DNA of 64,000 bases from Pseudomonas sediminis (GCF_002741105.1 NZ_NIQU01000009.1:108698-172697), one strand, 5' to 3'. Shown: positions 33,613 to 43,371, numbered from the stretch's first letter. Translations and numbers: made by a program. Notes: a model not told the origin generated them from the sequence alone.

Positions 33613-34197
33613 ATGAAGCTCCCGCTGTTCCCGCTCAACACCGTTCTGTTTCCCGGCTGCGTGCTCGACCTGCAGATATTCGAGGTACGCTACCTGGACA
33701 TGATCAGCCGCTGCATGAAACAGGGTACGGGGTTCGGCGTGGTGTGCATCGTCGAGGGCGAAGAAGTGGGAGAAGCCGCCAGCCGTTTCGCGGCCATTGG
33801 CTGCGAGGCGTTAGTGCGCGACTTTCAGCAGCGTACCAATGGTCTGCTGGGTATTCGCGTCGAGGGCGGTCGGCGTTTTCATGTCGAGCGCGCCCAGGTT
33901 CTGCCGGATCAACTGACCGTCGCCGACGTGCAGTGGTTGGAGGAGCAACCCAACAGTCCGCTGCAGGCCGAGCACGCTGACCTGGCCGCCTTGCACGCGG
34001 CCCTGGCCGAGCATCCGCTGGTGGCGGGCCTGGATATGACGGGCGTGGTCGCCGGTCAGCAGCAACTGGCCAATCAGCTGGCCTATCTATTGCCGCTGGA
34101 GCCGGCGCAGAAACTGCAGCTACTTCAGCTCGATGATCCTGCCCTGCGCCTGGAGCAACTGCACGTCATGCTGGAAGTGCTCCAGGGCGATGTCTGA
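33613..34197 (+). CDS. LON N-terminal (substrate-binding) domain protein
   Basis: 194 residues that align with only the N-terminal substrate-recognition domain of Lon protease (MKLPLFPLNTVLFPGCVLDL, IFEVRYLDMISRCM, GVVCIVEGEEVG, FAAIGCEALV). There is no ATPase or protease domain. Stand-alone LON-domain proteins are common in proteobacteria; their role is unknown. It lies 60 nt after lrgB and its stop is close to the stop of the convergent DedA-PAP2 gene. Confidence 0.88.
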   Translation: MKLPLFPLNTVLFPGCVLDLQIFEVRYLDMISRCMKQGTGFGVVCIVEGEEVGEAASRFAAIGCEALVRDFQQRTNGLLGIRVEGGRRFHVERAQVLPDQLTVADVQWLEEQPNSPLQAEHADLAALHAALAEHPLVAGLDMTGVVAGQQQLANQLAYLLPLEPAQKLQLLQLDDPALRLEQLHVMLEVLQGDV

Positions 34198-34206
34198 GGC
34201 GACGCC

Positions 34207-35523
34207 TTAATAGGAATAGCGCAGCAGTGCGGTGGACAACTGCCAGGTCGCCATGGCGCCCAGCACCGATAGGCAGGCGGGCAGGATGATCCACCACAGG
34301 CGCGCCGGTAGCGGCGGGAGCGCTTCCTGGCGCTGACACAGGGCCAGGCTCAGGCCGCATACCGCCGAGGCCAACAGAGCGCCGGCGATAATGTCGCTGG
34401 GCCAGTGCACCCCCAGGTAGACCCGCGACAAAGCGATCGCCAAGGCTGGCAGGCACGCCACTACCAGCCAGGCCAGGCGCAGGCGTGCCGATTGACCACG
34501 GCCGGCCAGCACCCCCAGCACCAGGAAAAAGGCAAAGGCTGCCGAACTGTGGCCGCTGGGAAAACTGAAGGTGGTCAGTGGCTCGCTCAGCACGTCAGGG
34601 CGCGCCCGGGCAAACCCATGCTTGAGCGTGGTATTGCCCAGCGCCGTGACCAGCAGGGTCGAGCCGGCGAAGAGCAGGTGACGCCATTGCCGTGTCAGGA
34701 ACAGCAAGGTGCACAGCACTGCAGCCGCCGCAAACTGGATATGGAAGTCGCCCAGCCGGGTCAGGGTGCCGATCCATTGGTCCAGGTGCGGTTGGCGCTG
34801 TTCCTGGACCAAAGACATCAGGCCCTGATCCAGCGCATCGAGGTGCGGCCAGCCGATGATGATGGCCAACAGCAGTAACAGGCTGAGGCCACCACCGAGC
34901 AGGCTGGCCCGCGGCTTTTCCGCCAGGCTGGCTTGAATGGTCAGCAGCAGGATCACGCCGATACCGGCCAACAGTACCGCTGCTTCCGTCCAGAAACCTT
35001 CTGCCATCGGCAGGCGCAGGGCCGCGCCGGTCGCCCAGCCCGGCAACAGGTAAGCCACCGCCCAGCCGGCTGCGGCCACCAGGCTGACCAGTATGAAACG
35101 CAGCAGTGGCATGTTCAGCATGCCGGCTACCAGCGGCAGCATTGGGCGCAGCGGGCCGATGAAACGACCGACCAACAGGCTGGCCACGCCGTAATGACGG
35201 AAATAGAGTTCGGCACGCAGAATCCACTGCGGATGGTGACGCAACACCGGCAGGCGGCCGATGTTGTGCTTGAAGCGTCTGCCCAGCGCGTAGGAAATCA
35301 TGTCGCCACACAGCGCTCCGGCGTAGGCCAGCAGTAGCGTCTGCCACAGCGTCAGTATCCCGCTGCCGGCGAGCAGCGCGACGCTGAACAGCAGCACCAC
35401 GCCAGGCAGCACGATGCCTACCAGGGCCAGGCATTCGAGCAGGGCGATGGTAAAGATCGCCACCCCCAGCCATTGCGGGTTGCCACTCAGCCAGGTGGTC
35501 AGGTTATCCAGCCAGACGCTCAT
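34207..35523 (-). CDS. DedA-PAP2 fusion (membrane phospholipid phosphatase)
   Basis: 438-residue polytopic protein. N-terminal DedA (SNARE-associated) domain, about 1-195, with GRFIGPLRPMLPLVAGML. C-terminal PAP2 phosphatase domain, about 230-420, with all three motifs: KHGFARARP, FPSGHSSAA and SRVYLGVHWPSD. This is the usual arrangement of the fused lipid phosphatase family in Pseudomonas. It probably removes phosphate from undecaprenyl pyrophosphate or another membrane lipid, with the DedA half possibly moving lipid. It overlaps the upstream glycosylase gene by 4 nt. Confidence 0.9.
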   Translation of the reverse strand: MSVWLDNLTTWLSGNPQWLGVAIFTIALLECLALVGIVLPGVVLLFSVALLAGSGILTLWQTLLLAYAGALCGDMISYALGRRFKHNIGRLPVLRHHPQWILRAELYFRHYGVASLLVGRFIGPLRPMLPLVAGMLNMPLLRFILVSLVAAAGWAVAYLLPGWATGAALRLPMAEGFWTEAAVLLAGIGVILLLTIQASLAEKPRASLLGGGLSLLLLLAIIIGWPHLDALDQGLMSLVQEQRQPHLDQWIGTLTRLGDFHIQFAAAAVLCTLLFLTRQWRHLLFAGSTLLVTALGNTTLKHGFARARPDVLSEPLTTFSFPSGHSSAAFAFFLVLGVLAGRGQSARLRLAWLVVACLPALAIALSRVYLGVHWPSDIIAGALLASAVCGLSLALCQRQEALPPLPARLWWIILPACLSVLGAMATWQLSTALLRYSY

Positions 35524-36239
35524 CGTTCTGCTCCTGAAACGCTCAACAATCGATAATCACGCCCTTCGACCTGTCCACGACGCAAAGGGTTGCGTGTGCA
35601 GTGACGTGCGTAGGCGGCATCAACGAAACGGTAGGGCAGGTCTTCGTCGCGGCCCTTGGGAATGCCCAGGCGCGCGCACTGGATGATCACATGGGGTCGT
35701 TCGCCGACATCTTCGACGAACAGTCGCTGCGGATCGAAACGGCGCGCATCCCAGTCCGGCACTTTCAGACCCAGCGCCTTGCAGAGCAGCGTCTGCCCGG
35801 CGCACAAACGCTCGATGGCGCGGGGTTGGTCGAGGCTGCCCGGGTTGTTGCGTTGCATCGCCGCCAGGGCATCGGGGCCGCTGATGGCATCGACCCAGGG
35901 ATGTGCGGATTTGATCAGCACCGCATTACCAGGCCCGTGAGCGCTGAAGTTCAGCGAATCGCCGCCGCGCGCGTAGTACATGTAGATATGCCCGCCATCG
36001 GCGAACAGCGCCTTGCGCTTCTCTGTGTAGCCGAGCGATGCGTGGCTGCCCTTGTCGACCAGGTAGTAGGCCTCGGTCTCGATGATCCGCGCACTCAGCC
36101 ACAGCGCACCGACGCGATGGCGAATGACCTTGCCGAGCAACTCGCGGGCGAGCAGCTGTGCATCGCGGTCGAAGAAGGTGTCGGGCAATGGATTGGCATC
36201 AGGCCAGGGCAAGCTGAGGGTGGGGTCGGCAGGCTTCAT
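35520..36239 (-). CDS. DNA-3-methyladenine glycosylase (AAG/MPG type)
   Basis: 239 residues of the alkyladenine glycosylase family, which excises alkylated purines in base-excision repair. Visible: LARELLGKVIRHRV, RIIETEAYY (catalytic Glu), ASLGYTEKRKALFADGGHIY with the Tyr that flips the base, and VLIKSAHPW. Chosen start is the Met of MKPADPTL at 36239; an upstream Met at 36275 is possible. Transcribed with the DedA-PAP2 gene (4-nt overlap). Confidence 0.9.
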   Translation of the reverse strand: MKPADPTLSLPWPDANPLPDTFFDRDAQLLARELLGKVIRHRVGALWLSARIIETEAYYLVDKGSHASLGYTEKRKALFADGGHIYMYYARGGDSLNFSAHGPGNAVLIKSAHPWVDAISGPDALAAMQRNNPGSLDQPRAIERLCAGQTLLCKALGLKVPDWDARRFDPQRLFVEDVGERPHVIIQCARLGIPKGRDEDLPYRFVDAAYARHCTRNPLRRGQVEGRDYRLLSVSGAER

Positions 36240-36433
36240 CTGTCGCACGGGGGCTAAGTCTCGGGCGGCGAGCATAGCAACAAGAAGCTTAAAAATGCCT
36301 GAACGTTCCAGCGCTCATGATGGCCGTGTTTGCCCCACGGCGCGTTACATCGACTACGTCTAGCATTCATCACCCGGCGGATGGGTTGCCTACCGCTTGC
36401 CAGACGCCGCTGGGCGCGGCCTTGCGAGCCCGC

Positions 36434-36439
36434 TATAAT
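36434..36439 (+). promoter_or_regulatory. -10 element of the proA promoter
   Basis: Perfect TATAAT, 35 nt before the proA start, in the 235-nt divergent gap between the glycosylase and proA. No good -35 is seen at the expected distance. It is the probable start of the proA to lipB transcript. Confidence 0.6.
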
Positions 36440-36474
36440 CAGCCCCTTTTTCCAACTGCCAGACCTCCGCCGCC

Positions 36475-37740
36475 ATGACCGAGTCCGTGCACGACTATAT
36501 GACCCGCCTGGGCCAAGCCGCCCGCCAGGCATCAAAGGTGCTCGCCCGCGCCAGTACCGCGCAGAAAAATCGCGCGCTGCACGCCGCTGCCAATGCCCTC
36601 GACGCCGCTCGCGCCGAGCTGACTGCCGCCAATGAGCTGGACCTGGCAGCCGCCCGCGCCAGCGGTCTGGAGCCGGCCATGGTCGACCGCCTGGCGCTGA
36701 CGCCGGCGGTGATCGACAGCATGATCGAAGGCCTGCGCCAGGTGGCGACCCTGCCTGACCCGATTGGCGAGATTCAGGGCATGCGCTACCTGCCGTCCGG
36801 CATTCAGGTCGGCAAGATGCGCGTGCCACTGGGCGTGATCGGCATCATCTACGAGTCGCGTCCGAACGTGACCATCGATGCCGCCAGCCTGTGCCTGAAG
36901 TCCGGCAATGCCACCATCCTGCGCGGCGGCTCCGAGGCCATTCATTCCAACCAGGCAATTGCCCGCTGCATCCAGCAGGGCCTGGCCGAGGCTGACCTGC
37001 CGGCCGCTGCCGTGCAGGTGGTGGAAACCACTGATCGTGCTGCCGTCGGTGAGCTGATCACCATGCCGAAGTTCGTCGACGTGATCGTGCCGCGCGGTGG
37101 CAAGGGCCTGATCGAGCGCATCAGCCGCGATGCCAAGGTGCCGGTGATCAAGCATCTGGATGGCGTTTGCCACGTCTATATCGACGTCGCCGCTGATCTG
37201 GACAAGGCGATTCGCGTTGCCGACAACGCCAAGACCCAGCGTTATTCGCCGTGCAACGCCATGGAAACCCTGCTGGTGCACGCTGCCGTGGCGGGCAAGG
37301 TGCTGCCGCCGCTGGCCGCCATCTACCGCGACAAAGGTGTTGAGCTGCGTGGCGATGCCGCCACCCGCGAGCTGCTGGGCGGCGATGTGCTGGAAGCGAG
37401 CGAAGACGACTGGTTCGCCGAGTACAACGCGCCGATCCTGGCGATTCGCATCGTCGACTCGCTGGATGCGGCCATCGAGCACATCAACCACTACGGCTCG
37501 CAGCACACCGATTCGATCATCACCGAGAATTTCAGCGATGCGCGGCGCTTCCTCACCGAAGTGGATTCCGCTTCGGTGATGGTCAATGCCTCGACTCGCT
37601 TCGCCGATGGCTTCGAGTACGGCCTGGGTGCGGAGATCGGCATCTCCACCGACAAGCTGCACGCACGCGGCCCGGTCGGCCTGGACGGCCTGACCAGCGA
37701 GAAGTACGTGGTCTTTGGCGATGGACACATTCGCACATAA
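36475..37740 (+). CDS. proA: Gamma-glutamyl phosphate reductase
   Basis: 421-residue cytoplasmic enzyme of proline synthesis that reduces gamma-glutamyl phosphate with NADPH. Aldehyde-dehydrogenase-fold features: GKMRVPLGVIGIIYESRPNV, LRGGSEAIHSNQAI, VPRGGKGLIERI and the catalytic Cys in KHLDGVCHVYID. Length is typical (about 420). The stop TAA (37738-37740) is directly followed by the nadD ATG. Confidence 0.97.
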   Translation: MTESVHDYMTRLGQAARQASKVLARASTAQKNRALHAAANALDAARAELTAANELDLAAARASGLEPAMVDRLALTPAVIDSMIEGLRQVATLPDPIGEIQGMRYLPSGIQVGKMRVPLGVIGIIYESRPNVTIDAASLCLKSGNATILRGGSEAIHSNQAIARCIQQGLAEADLPAAAVQVVETTDRAAVGELITMPKFVDVIVPRGGKGLIERISRDAKVPVIKHLDGVCHVYIDVAADLDKAIRVADNAKTQRYSPCNAMETLLVHAAVAGKVLPPLAAIYRDKGVELRGDAATRELLGGDVLEASEDDWFAEYNAPILAIRIVDSLDAAIEHINHYGSQHTDSIITENFSDARRFLTEVDSASVMVNASTRFADGFEYGLGAEIGISTDKLHARGPVGLDGLTSEKYVVFGDGHIRT

Positions 37741-38400
37741 ATGAACGGACTCGGCGCCCGACGCATCGGCCTGCTCGGCGGTACCTTCAACCCGGTGCAT
37801 ATCGGGCATCTGCGTGCCGCGCTGGAAGTGGCGGAATTCATGGCGCTGGACGAGCTGCGGTTGATCCCCAGCGCCAGGCCGCCGCACCGTGATACGCCGC
37901 AGGCGACGGCCGAGCAGCGCCTGGCCATGGTCGAACTGGCGGTCTCTGGCGAGACGCGGTTGACGGTCGATGACCGCGAGCTTCTTCGCGACAAGCCGTC
38001 GTACACGGTGGACACGCTGGAGTCGGTGCGCGCCGAGTTGGCGGTGGACGATCAGTTGTTTCTGCTGCTCGGCTGGGACGCTTTTTGCGGCCTGCCGAGT
38101 TGGCATCGTTGGCAGGAGTTGCTGCAACACTGCCATCTGCTGGTACTGCAGCGGCCGGATGCCGACAGCGAGGCGCCGGAGGCTCTGCGCGATCTGCTGG
38201 CTGCACGCAGTGTCAGCGACCCGTTGAGCCTGCAGGGTTCAGGCGGGCAAATCAGTTTCATCTGGCAGACTCCGCTGGCGATTTCCGCCACGCAGATTCG
38301 CCATTTACTGGCAACCGGCCGCTCGGCGCGATATCTGCTGCCCGATGCGGTGCTGGCCTATATCCAGGCGCACGATCTGTACCGTGCGCCCAATGCTTGA
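37741..38400 (+). CDS. nadD: Nicotinate-nucleotide adenylyltransferase
   Basis: 219-residue enzyme forming deamido-NAD from nicotinate mononucleotide and ATP. The nucleotidyltransferase loop is RIGLLGGTFNPVHIGH, and the second motif is ISATQIRHLLATGRS. Length is usual. It follows proA with no gap. The start has no room for a strong ribosome site of its own, so translation is likely coupled. Confidence 0.96.
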   Translation: MNGLGARRIGLLGGTFNPVHIGHLRAALEVAEFMALDELRLIPSARPPHRDTPQATAEQRLAMVELAVSGETRLTVDDRELLRDKPSYTVDTLESVRAELAVDDQLFLLLGWDAFCGLPSWHRWQELLQHCHLLVLQRPDADSEAPEALRDLLAARSVSDPLSLQGSGGQISFIWQTPLAISATQIRHLLATGRSARYLLPDAVLAYIQAHDLYRAPNA

Positions 38401-38451
38401 AACGCTGCGCATGTGCGCTGGCGTCCATTACACGAGGCAAATGAGTCATTT

Positions 38452-38820
38452 ATGAGCAAGCAGAACATGCCCAGCGAAGAGCTGGTCAAGATCGCCGTGG
38501 CGGCGCTGGAAGAGATCAAGGCGACCGACATCACCGTGATCGACGTCAAGGACAAGACCAGCATCACCGACTTCATGGTGATCGCCAGCGGTAGCTCCAG
38601 CCGTCAGGTCAAATCGCTGGTGGAAAACGTGCTGGAAAAGGTCAAGGAGCAGGGCGTGCGCCCGATCGGTAGCGAAGGTCTGGACAGCGGCGAATGGGCC
38701 CTGCTCGACCTCGGCGACATCGTCGTGCACGTGATGCTGCCGACCGCGCGTCAGTTCTACGACCTCGAGCGCCTGTGGCAGGGCGCCGAGCAGAGCCGCG
38801 CGCAACATTCGGCCGAGTAA
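38452..38820 (+). CDS. rsfS: Ribosomal silencing factor RsfS
   Basis: 122 residues; binds uL14 and keeps 50S subunits from joining 30S in starvation. The family core is VIDVKDKTSITDFMVIASGSSSRQV, then GEWALLDLGDIVVHVMLPTAR and YDLERLW. The start at the Met of MSKQNMPSEELV is taken; an upstream in-frame start at 38413 would add 13 residues with no conservation. 51 nt after nadD. Confidence 0.95.
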   Translation: MSKQNMPSEELVKIAVAALEEIKATDITVIDVKDKTSITDFMVIASGSSSRQVKSLVENVLEKVKEQGVRPIGSEGLDSGEWALLDLGDIVVHVMLPTARQFYDLERLWQGAEQSRAQHSAE

Positions 38821-38829
38821 GCGTAAACC

Positions 38830-39297
38830 GTGCGGATCAAACTGATCGCCGTCGGTTCGCGCATGCCGCGCTGGGTCGAAGAGGGCTGGCAGGAATACGT
38901 CAAGCGTCTGCCTGCCGAATTGCCGCTGGAGCTGGTGGAGATTCCCCTCAACACCCGCGGCAAGAATGCCGACGTCGCCCGCCTGATCCGTCAGGAGGGT
39001 GAGGCCATGCTGAGCAAGGTGCAGCCCGGCGAACGTATCGTCACGCTGGAGGTCCATGGCAAGCCATGGAGCACCGAGCAACTGGCAGCGGAGCTCGATC
39101 GCTGGCGCCTCGATGCACGCAACGTCAACCTCATGGTCGGTGGCCCGGAAGGGCTGGCACCGGAGGTCTGCGCGCGTAGCGAGCAGCGCTGGTCGCTGTC
39201 GCCTCTGACGTTGCCGCATCCGCTGGTGCGTATCCTGCTCGGCGAGCAGATCTACCGAGCCTGGACCGTATTGTCCGGCCACCCGTACCACAAGTGA
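38830..39297 (+). CDS. rlmH: 23S rRNA pseudouridine-1915 N3-methyltransferase
   Basis: 155-residue SPOUT-fold methyltransferase that acts on Psi1915 in helix 69 of 23S rRNA. N-terminus MRIKLIAVGSRMPRWV, central LEVHGKPWSTEQLA, and the knotted C-terminus NLMVGGPEGLAPEV and SLSPLTLPHPLVRILLGEQ. Starts with GTG, nine nt after the rsfS stop. Length matches the family (155). Confidence 0.96.
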   Translation: MRIKLIAVGSRMPRWVEEGWQEYVKRLPAELPLELVEIPLNTRGKNADVARLIRQEGEAMLSKVQPGERIVTLEVHGKPWSTEQLAAELDRWRLDARNVNLMVGGPEGLAPEVCARSEQRWSLSPLTLPHPLVRILLGEQIYRAWTVLSGHPYHK

Positions 39298-39307
39298 TCA
39301 AGTAGTC

Positions 39308-41200
39308 ATGCCGCAGCCGATTCGCCTCAAGGATCACGAAAAGGACGCTCGCCTGGTCAAGCGCCGGGTGCTCGTCGGCGGCGTGGTGATCATCCTGCTG
39401 ACCTGCGTGCTGGTCATGCGCATGTACTACCTGCAGGTGATTCAGTACGAGCATCACAGCACTCTGGCAGAGAACAACCGCATCCACGTGCAGCCGCTGC
39501 CGCCGACCCGTGGGCTGATCTACGACCGAAACGGCGTGATCATCGCCGACAACCGTCCCAGCTTCAGCCTGACCGTGACCCGCGAGCGTGCCGGTGACTG
39601 GCTCAGCGTGCTCGACACAGTGGTCGAGGTGCTGGAACTTAGCGAGGACGAGCGCGCGTTGTTCGAGCGCCGCGTGCGCCAGGGGCGGCGTCCGTTCGAA
39701 CCGGTACCGATCCTGTTCGAGCTGAGCGAGGAGCAGATTGCCCGCATCGCGGTCAACCAGTTCCGTCTGCCCGGCGTCGAGGTGGCTGCGCAGCTGGTGC
39801 GGCATTACCCGCAGCAGGAGCACTTCGCTCATTCGGTCGGCTATGTCGGGCGCATCAACGAGCAGGAACTCAAGCGCCTCGATCCTACCGACTATGCCGG
39901 CACGCACCATATCGGCAAGACCGGTATCGAGCGTTTCTACGAGGACGAGCTGCACGGCGAGGTCGGCTATGAGGAGGTCGAGACCAATGCCCGTGGCCGC
40001 GTATTGCGTGTACTCAACCGCGTCGATCCGAAACCGGGCAAGGACATCGTGCTCAGCCTCGACGTGCACCTGCAGGAGGCAGCTGAGAACGCCCTGGGCG
40101 GTCGACGTGGAGCCGTGGTAGCCATCGATCCGAACAATGGCGAAGTGCTGGCGATGGTCAGCCAGCCCAGCTTCGACCCCAACCCCTTCGTCACCGGTAT
40201 CAGCTTCAAGGCCTATGGTGAACTGCGCGACTCCATCGATCAGCCGCTGTACAACCGGGTGCTGCGCGGCCTCTATCCGCCAGGCTCGACGATCAAACCG
40301 ATGGTTGCTGTGGCCGGTCTCGATGCCGGTGTGGTCACGCCTACTTCGCGGGTGTTCGACCCAGGCTTCTATCAGTTGCCCAACCACAGCCACAAATACC
40401 GTAACTGGAACCGTACTGGTGATGGCTGGGTCGATCTCAATCTGGCCATCGCTCGCTCCAACGACACCTATTTTTACGATCTGGCGCACAAGATGGGCGT
40501 CGATCGCATGCACGATTACATGAGCCGCTTCGGCCTTGGGCGGCGTGTTTCGCTGGATATGTTCGAGGAGACCGCCGGCCTGATGCCTTCGCGCGACTGG
40601 AAACGGGCACGTTATCGTCAACCCTGGTATCCGGGCGAGACGCTGATTCTCGGTATCGGTCAGGGCTACATGCAGACCACGCCGCTGCAACTGGCGCAGG
40701 CCACCGCATTGATGGCCACGCGCGGCAAGTGGATTCGTCCGCACCTGGCCAAGAGCGTCGATGGCCGCCTGCCGTCAGACCCCAATCCGATTGCGGATAT
40801 CGTCCTGCGTGATCCCAAGTTCTGGGATTACGGCATTCGCGGCATGGAAGAGGTGTTGCACGGCCCTCGCGGTACCGCGCGCAAGGTTGGTGACAGTTCG
40901 GTCTATCGTATCGCTGGCAAGAGCGGTACGGCGCAGGTGGTGGCGATCAAGCAGGGTGAGAAGTACGATCGTAACAAGGTACAGGAGCGCCACCGCGACC
41001 ACGCGCTGTTCATCGGTTTTGCACCGGCGAACAACCCGCAGATCGCCGTCGCGGTCATGGTGGAGAATGGTGAGTCCGGCTCCGGTGTTGCCGCGCCCGT
41101 GGTCAAGCAGGTGATGGATGCCTGGCTGCTGGATAAGGAAACCGGCCAGCTCAAGGCCAAGTTCGCGTTGCCCAAGCCTGCCGAGGTCAGTCAGCGATGA
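39308..41200 (+). CDS. mrdA: Penicillin-binding protein 2 (elongasome transpeptidase)
   Basis: 630-residue inner-membrane transpeptidase of the Rod system. One N-terminal TM helix (VLVGGVVIILLTCVLVMRMY), a pedestal/dimerisation domain, then the transpeptidase: SxxK with Ser327 in YPPGSTIKP, SxN in ARSNDTYFY, and KSGT in AGKSGTAQVV. Also called PbpA in Pseudomonas. Its stop overlaps the rodA start by 4 nt (ATGA). Confidence 0.97.
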   Translation: MPQPIRLKDHEKDARLVKRRVLVGGVVIILLTCVLVMRMYYLQVIQYEHHSTLAENNRIHVQPLPPTRGLIYDRNGVIIADNRPSFSLTVTRERAGDWLSVLDTVVEVLELSEDERALFERRVRQGRRPFEPVPILFELSEEQIARIAVNQFRLPGVEVAAQLVRHYPQQEHFAHSVGYVGRINEQELKRLDPTDYAGTHHIGKTGIERFYEDELHGEVGYEEVETNARGRVLRVLNRVDPKPGKDIVLSLDVHLQEAAENALGGRRGAVVAIDPNNGEVLAMVSQPSFDPNPFVTGISFKAYGELRDSIDQPLYNRVLRGLYPPGSTIKPMVAVAGLDAGVVTPTSRVFDPGFYQLPNHSHKYRNWNRTGDGWVDLNLAIARSNDTYFYDLAHKMGVDRMHDYMSRFGLGRRVSLDMFEETAGLMPSRDWKRARYRQPWYPGETLILGIGQGYMQTTPLQLAQATALMATRGKWIRPHLAKSVDGRLPSDPNPIADIVLRDPKFWDYGIRGMEEVLHGPRGTARKVGDSSVYRIAGKSGTAQVVAIKQGEKYDRNKVQERHRDHALFIGFAPANNPQIAVAVMVENGESGSGVAAPVVKQVMDAWLLDKETGQLKAKFALPKPAEVSQR

Positions 41201-42342
41201 TCAGCAATTTCGACCGTACCCTGTCCGACGAGGACGTGCTGCGTCGTCGCGCCAGCCTGCTGCAGCGCATGCACATCGATGGCTGGTTGCTGCTGCTGTT
41301 GCTGATTCTCGGCACTGGCAGCCTGTTCATTCTGTATTCGGCCAGTGGCAAGAACATCGACCTGCTGCTCAAGCAGGCGTCGTCCTTTGGCATTGGCATG
41401 CTCGCAGTGGTGGTGATTGCCCAGTTCGACCCGCGCTTCATGGCGCGTTGGGTGCCTCTTGCCTACGTGATAGGCGTCGCTTTGCTGATGGTAGTGGAGG
41501 TCATGGGTCATACCGCGATGGGTGCGACGCGCTGGATCAATATCCCCGGGGTGATCCGCTTCCAGCCGTCGGAACTGATGAAGATCATCATGCCGATGAC
41601 CATCGCCTGGTACCTGTCGCGGCACAACCTGCCGCCGCGCTTCAAGCACATCGTCATCAGCCTGGCGATGATCGGTGTGCCCTTCGTACTGATCGTCAAA
41701 CAACCCGACCTGGGCACCTCGTTGCTGATCCTCGCCTCGGGTGCTTTCGTGGTGTTCATGGCCGGCCTGCAGTGGCGCTGGATCATTGGCGCCGCCGCTG
41801 CCGTGGTGCCGGTCGCGGTGGGCATGTGGTACTTCGTCATGCATGACTACCAGAAACGCCGCGTGCTGACCTTCCTCAACCCGGAGAGCGACCCGCTGGG
41901 CGCGGGCTGGAACATTATCCAGTCCAAGGCCGCCATCGGTTCCGGCGGTGTATTGGGCAAGGGCTGGTTGCTGGGTACTCAGTCGCACCTGGATTTTTTG
42001 CCGGAAAGCCACACGGACTTTATCATTGCCGTGCTCGCGGAGGAGTTCGGCCTGGTCGGCGTCTGTCTGTTGCTATTGCTCTATCTGCTGCTGTTGGCGC
42101 GCGGCCTGGTGATCACCGCTCAGGCGCAGACGCTGTTCGGCAAGCTGCTGGCCGGGGCGCTGACCATGACCTTCTTCGTCTACGTATTCGTCAACATCGG
42201 CATGGTCAGCGGGCTGCTGCCGGTGGTTGGGGTTCCGCTGCCCTTCATTAGTTACGGCGGAACCCATCTGGTCACGCTGTTGTCAGGCTTCGGGATATTG
42301 ATGGCGATCCACACCCACAGAAAGTGGATCGCTCAGGTTTGA
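41197..42342 (+). CDS. rodA: RodA, SEDS peptidoglycan polymerase
   Basis: 381-residue SEDS family glycosyltransferase with about ten membrane segments; works with PBP2 in side-wall synthesis. SEDS features: FQPSELMKIIMPMTIAWYLS, VKQPDLGTSLLILASG, the catalytic-region Asp in LPESHTDFIIAVLAEEFG, and GVPLPFISYGGTHLVTLLSG. Length typical. Coupled to mrdA. Confidence 0.96.
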   Translation: MISNFDRTLSDEDVLRRRASLLQRMHIDGWLLLLLLILGTGSLFILYSASGKNIDLLLKQASSFGIGMLAVVVIAQFDPRFMARWVPLAYVIGVALLMVVEVMGHTAMGATRWINIPGVIRFQPSELMKIIMPMTIAWYLSRHNLPPRFKHIVISLAMIGVPFVLIVKQPDLGTSLLILASGAFVVFMAGLQWRWIIGAAAAVVPVAVGMWYFVMHDYQKRRVLTFLNPESDPLGAGWNIIQSKAAIGSGGVLGKGWLLGTQSHLDFLPESHTDFIIAVLAEEFGLVGVCLLLLLYLLLLARGLVITAQAQTLFGKLLAGALTMTFFVYVFVNIGMVSGLLPVVGVPLPFISYGGTHLVTLLSGFGILMAIHTHRKWIAQV

Positions 42343-42360
42343 TTTGGGGGTTATGGGTTA

Positions 42361-43371
42361 ATGCATTCTCTGCGTAGTTGGGCTGCTCGTACGTTGATGG
42401 GAGTCGGTATCGCCGGCGTGTTCGGCACTGGCGCTCAGGCGCTGGCGGCCGATTACGACGGCTCGCCGCAGGTGGCCGAGTTCATCGAGGAAATGACCCG
42501 CGACTATGGCTTTGCCAGTGAGCAACTGGTCAGTCTGTTCACCGAGGTCGAGCGTAAGCAGGCGATCCTCGATGCCATTTCGCGTCCGGCCGAGAAGGTC
42601 AAACCCTGGAAGGACTATCGCCCGATTTTCATCACCGACAAGCGCATCGCTCAGGGTGTGGAATTCTGGAACAAGAACCAGGCTGCGCTGGAAAAGGCCG
42701 AGGCCGAGTACGGTGTGCCGCCGCAGTTCATCGTCGCCATCATCGGCGTGGAAACCTTCTACGGCGGCAATACCGGCAGCTGGCGGGTAATGGATGCGCT
42801 GTCGACCCTGGCCTTCGATTACCCGCCGCGCGCGCCGTTCTTCCGCAAGGAATTGCGCGAGTTTCTGCTGTTGACTCGTGAGGAACAGGTCGACCCGATC
42901 AGCCTCAAGGGCTCTTACGCCGGTGCCATGGGCTTGCCGCAGTTCATGCCGAGCAGCTTCCGTGCTTACGCCGTGGACTTCGACGGCGACGGCCATATCA
43001 ACATCTGGAGCAACCCGACCGATGCCATCGGCAGTGTTGCCAGCTATTTCAAGCGTCACGGCTGGCAGGCCGGCGGTCAGGTCGCCAGTCGCGTCGAGGC
43101 CAGCGGTGCTCGCGTCGACGAAGGCCTGACCCAGGGCCTGGACCCGGTGAAGAGCGTCGCCGAACTGCGCGCGCTGGGCTGGAAGAGCCAGGACAAACTG
43201 GCAGAAGACCTGCCGGTGACCGCATTCCGTCTGGAAGGCGCGCAAGGCGACGAATACTGGTTCGGTTTGCCCAACTTCTACACCATCACCCGCTACAATC
43301 GCAGCGTGATGTATGCCATGGCAGTCAACCAACTGGCCGAACTGCTGGTCGAAACGCGGGGTAATCGATGA
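42361..43371 (+). CDS. mltB: Membrane-bound lytic transglycosylase B (SltB1/MltB)
   Basis: 336-residue exported lytic transglycosylase. Signal peptide about 1-29 ending AQALAAD. MltB fold with catalytic Glu in IIGVETFYGGNTG, GAMGLPQFMPSSFRAYAVDFDG and the metal-binding-like FDGDGHINIW. No lipobox Cys is seen in the signal peptide (GIAGVFGTGAQALA), so it is probably soluble periplasmic, as SltB1 of P. aeruginosa. The last 4 nt overlap rlpA. Confidence 0.93.
   Translation: MHSLRSWAARTLMGVGIAGVFGTGAQALAADYDGSPQVAEFIEEMTRDYGFASEQLVSLFTEVERKQAILDAISRPAEKVKPWKDYRPIFITDKRIAQGVEFWNKNQAALEKAEAEYGVPPQFIVAIIGVETFYGGNTGSWRVMDALSTLAFDYPPRAPFFRKELREFLLLTREEQVDPISLKGSYAGAMGLPQFMPSSFRAYAVDFDGDGHINIWSNPTDAIGSVASYFKRHGWQAGGQVASRVEASGARVDEGLTQGLDPVKSVAELRALGWKSQDKLAEDLPVTAFRLEGAQGDEYWFGLPNFYTITRYNRSVMYAMAVNQLAELLVETRGNR

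Noticed and set aside
36532..38136. 534-codon open frame on the minus strand
   Set aside because: Antisense to proA and nadD; shadow composition and no start signal.
42361..43371. Lipoprotein form of MltB
   Set aside because: The signal peptide has no Cys in a lipobox position, so a soluble periplasmic SltB1-like form is favoured.
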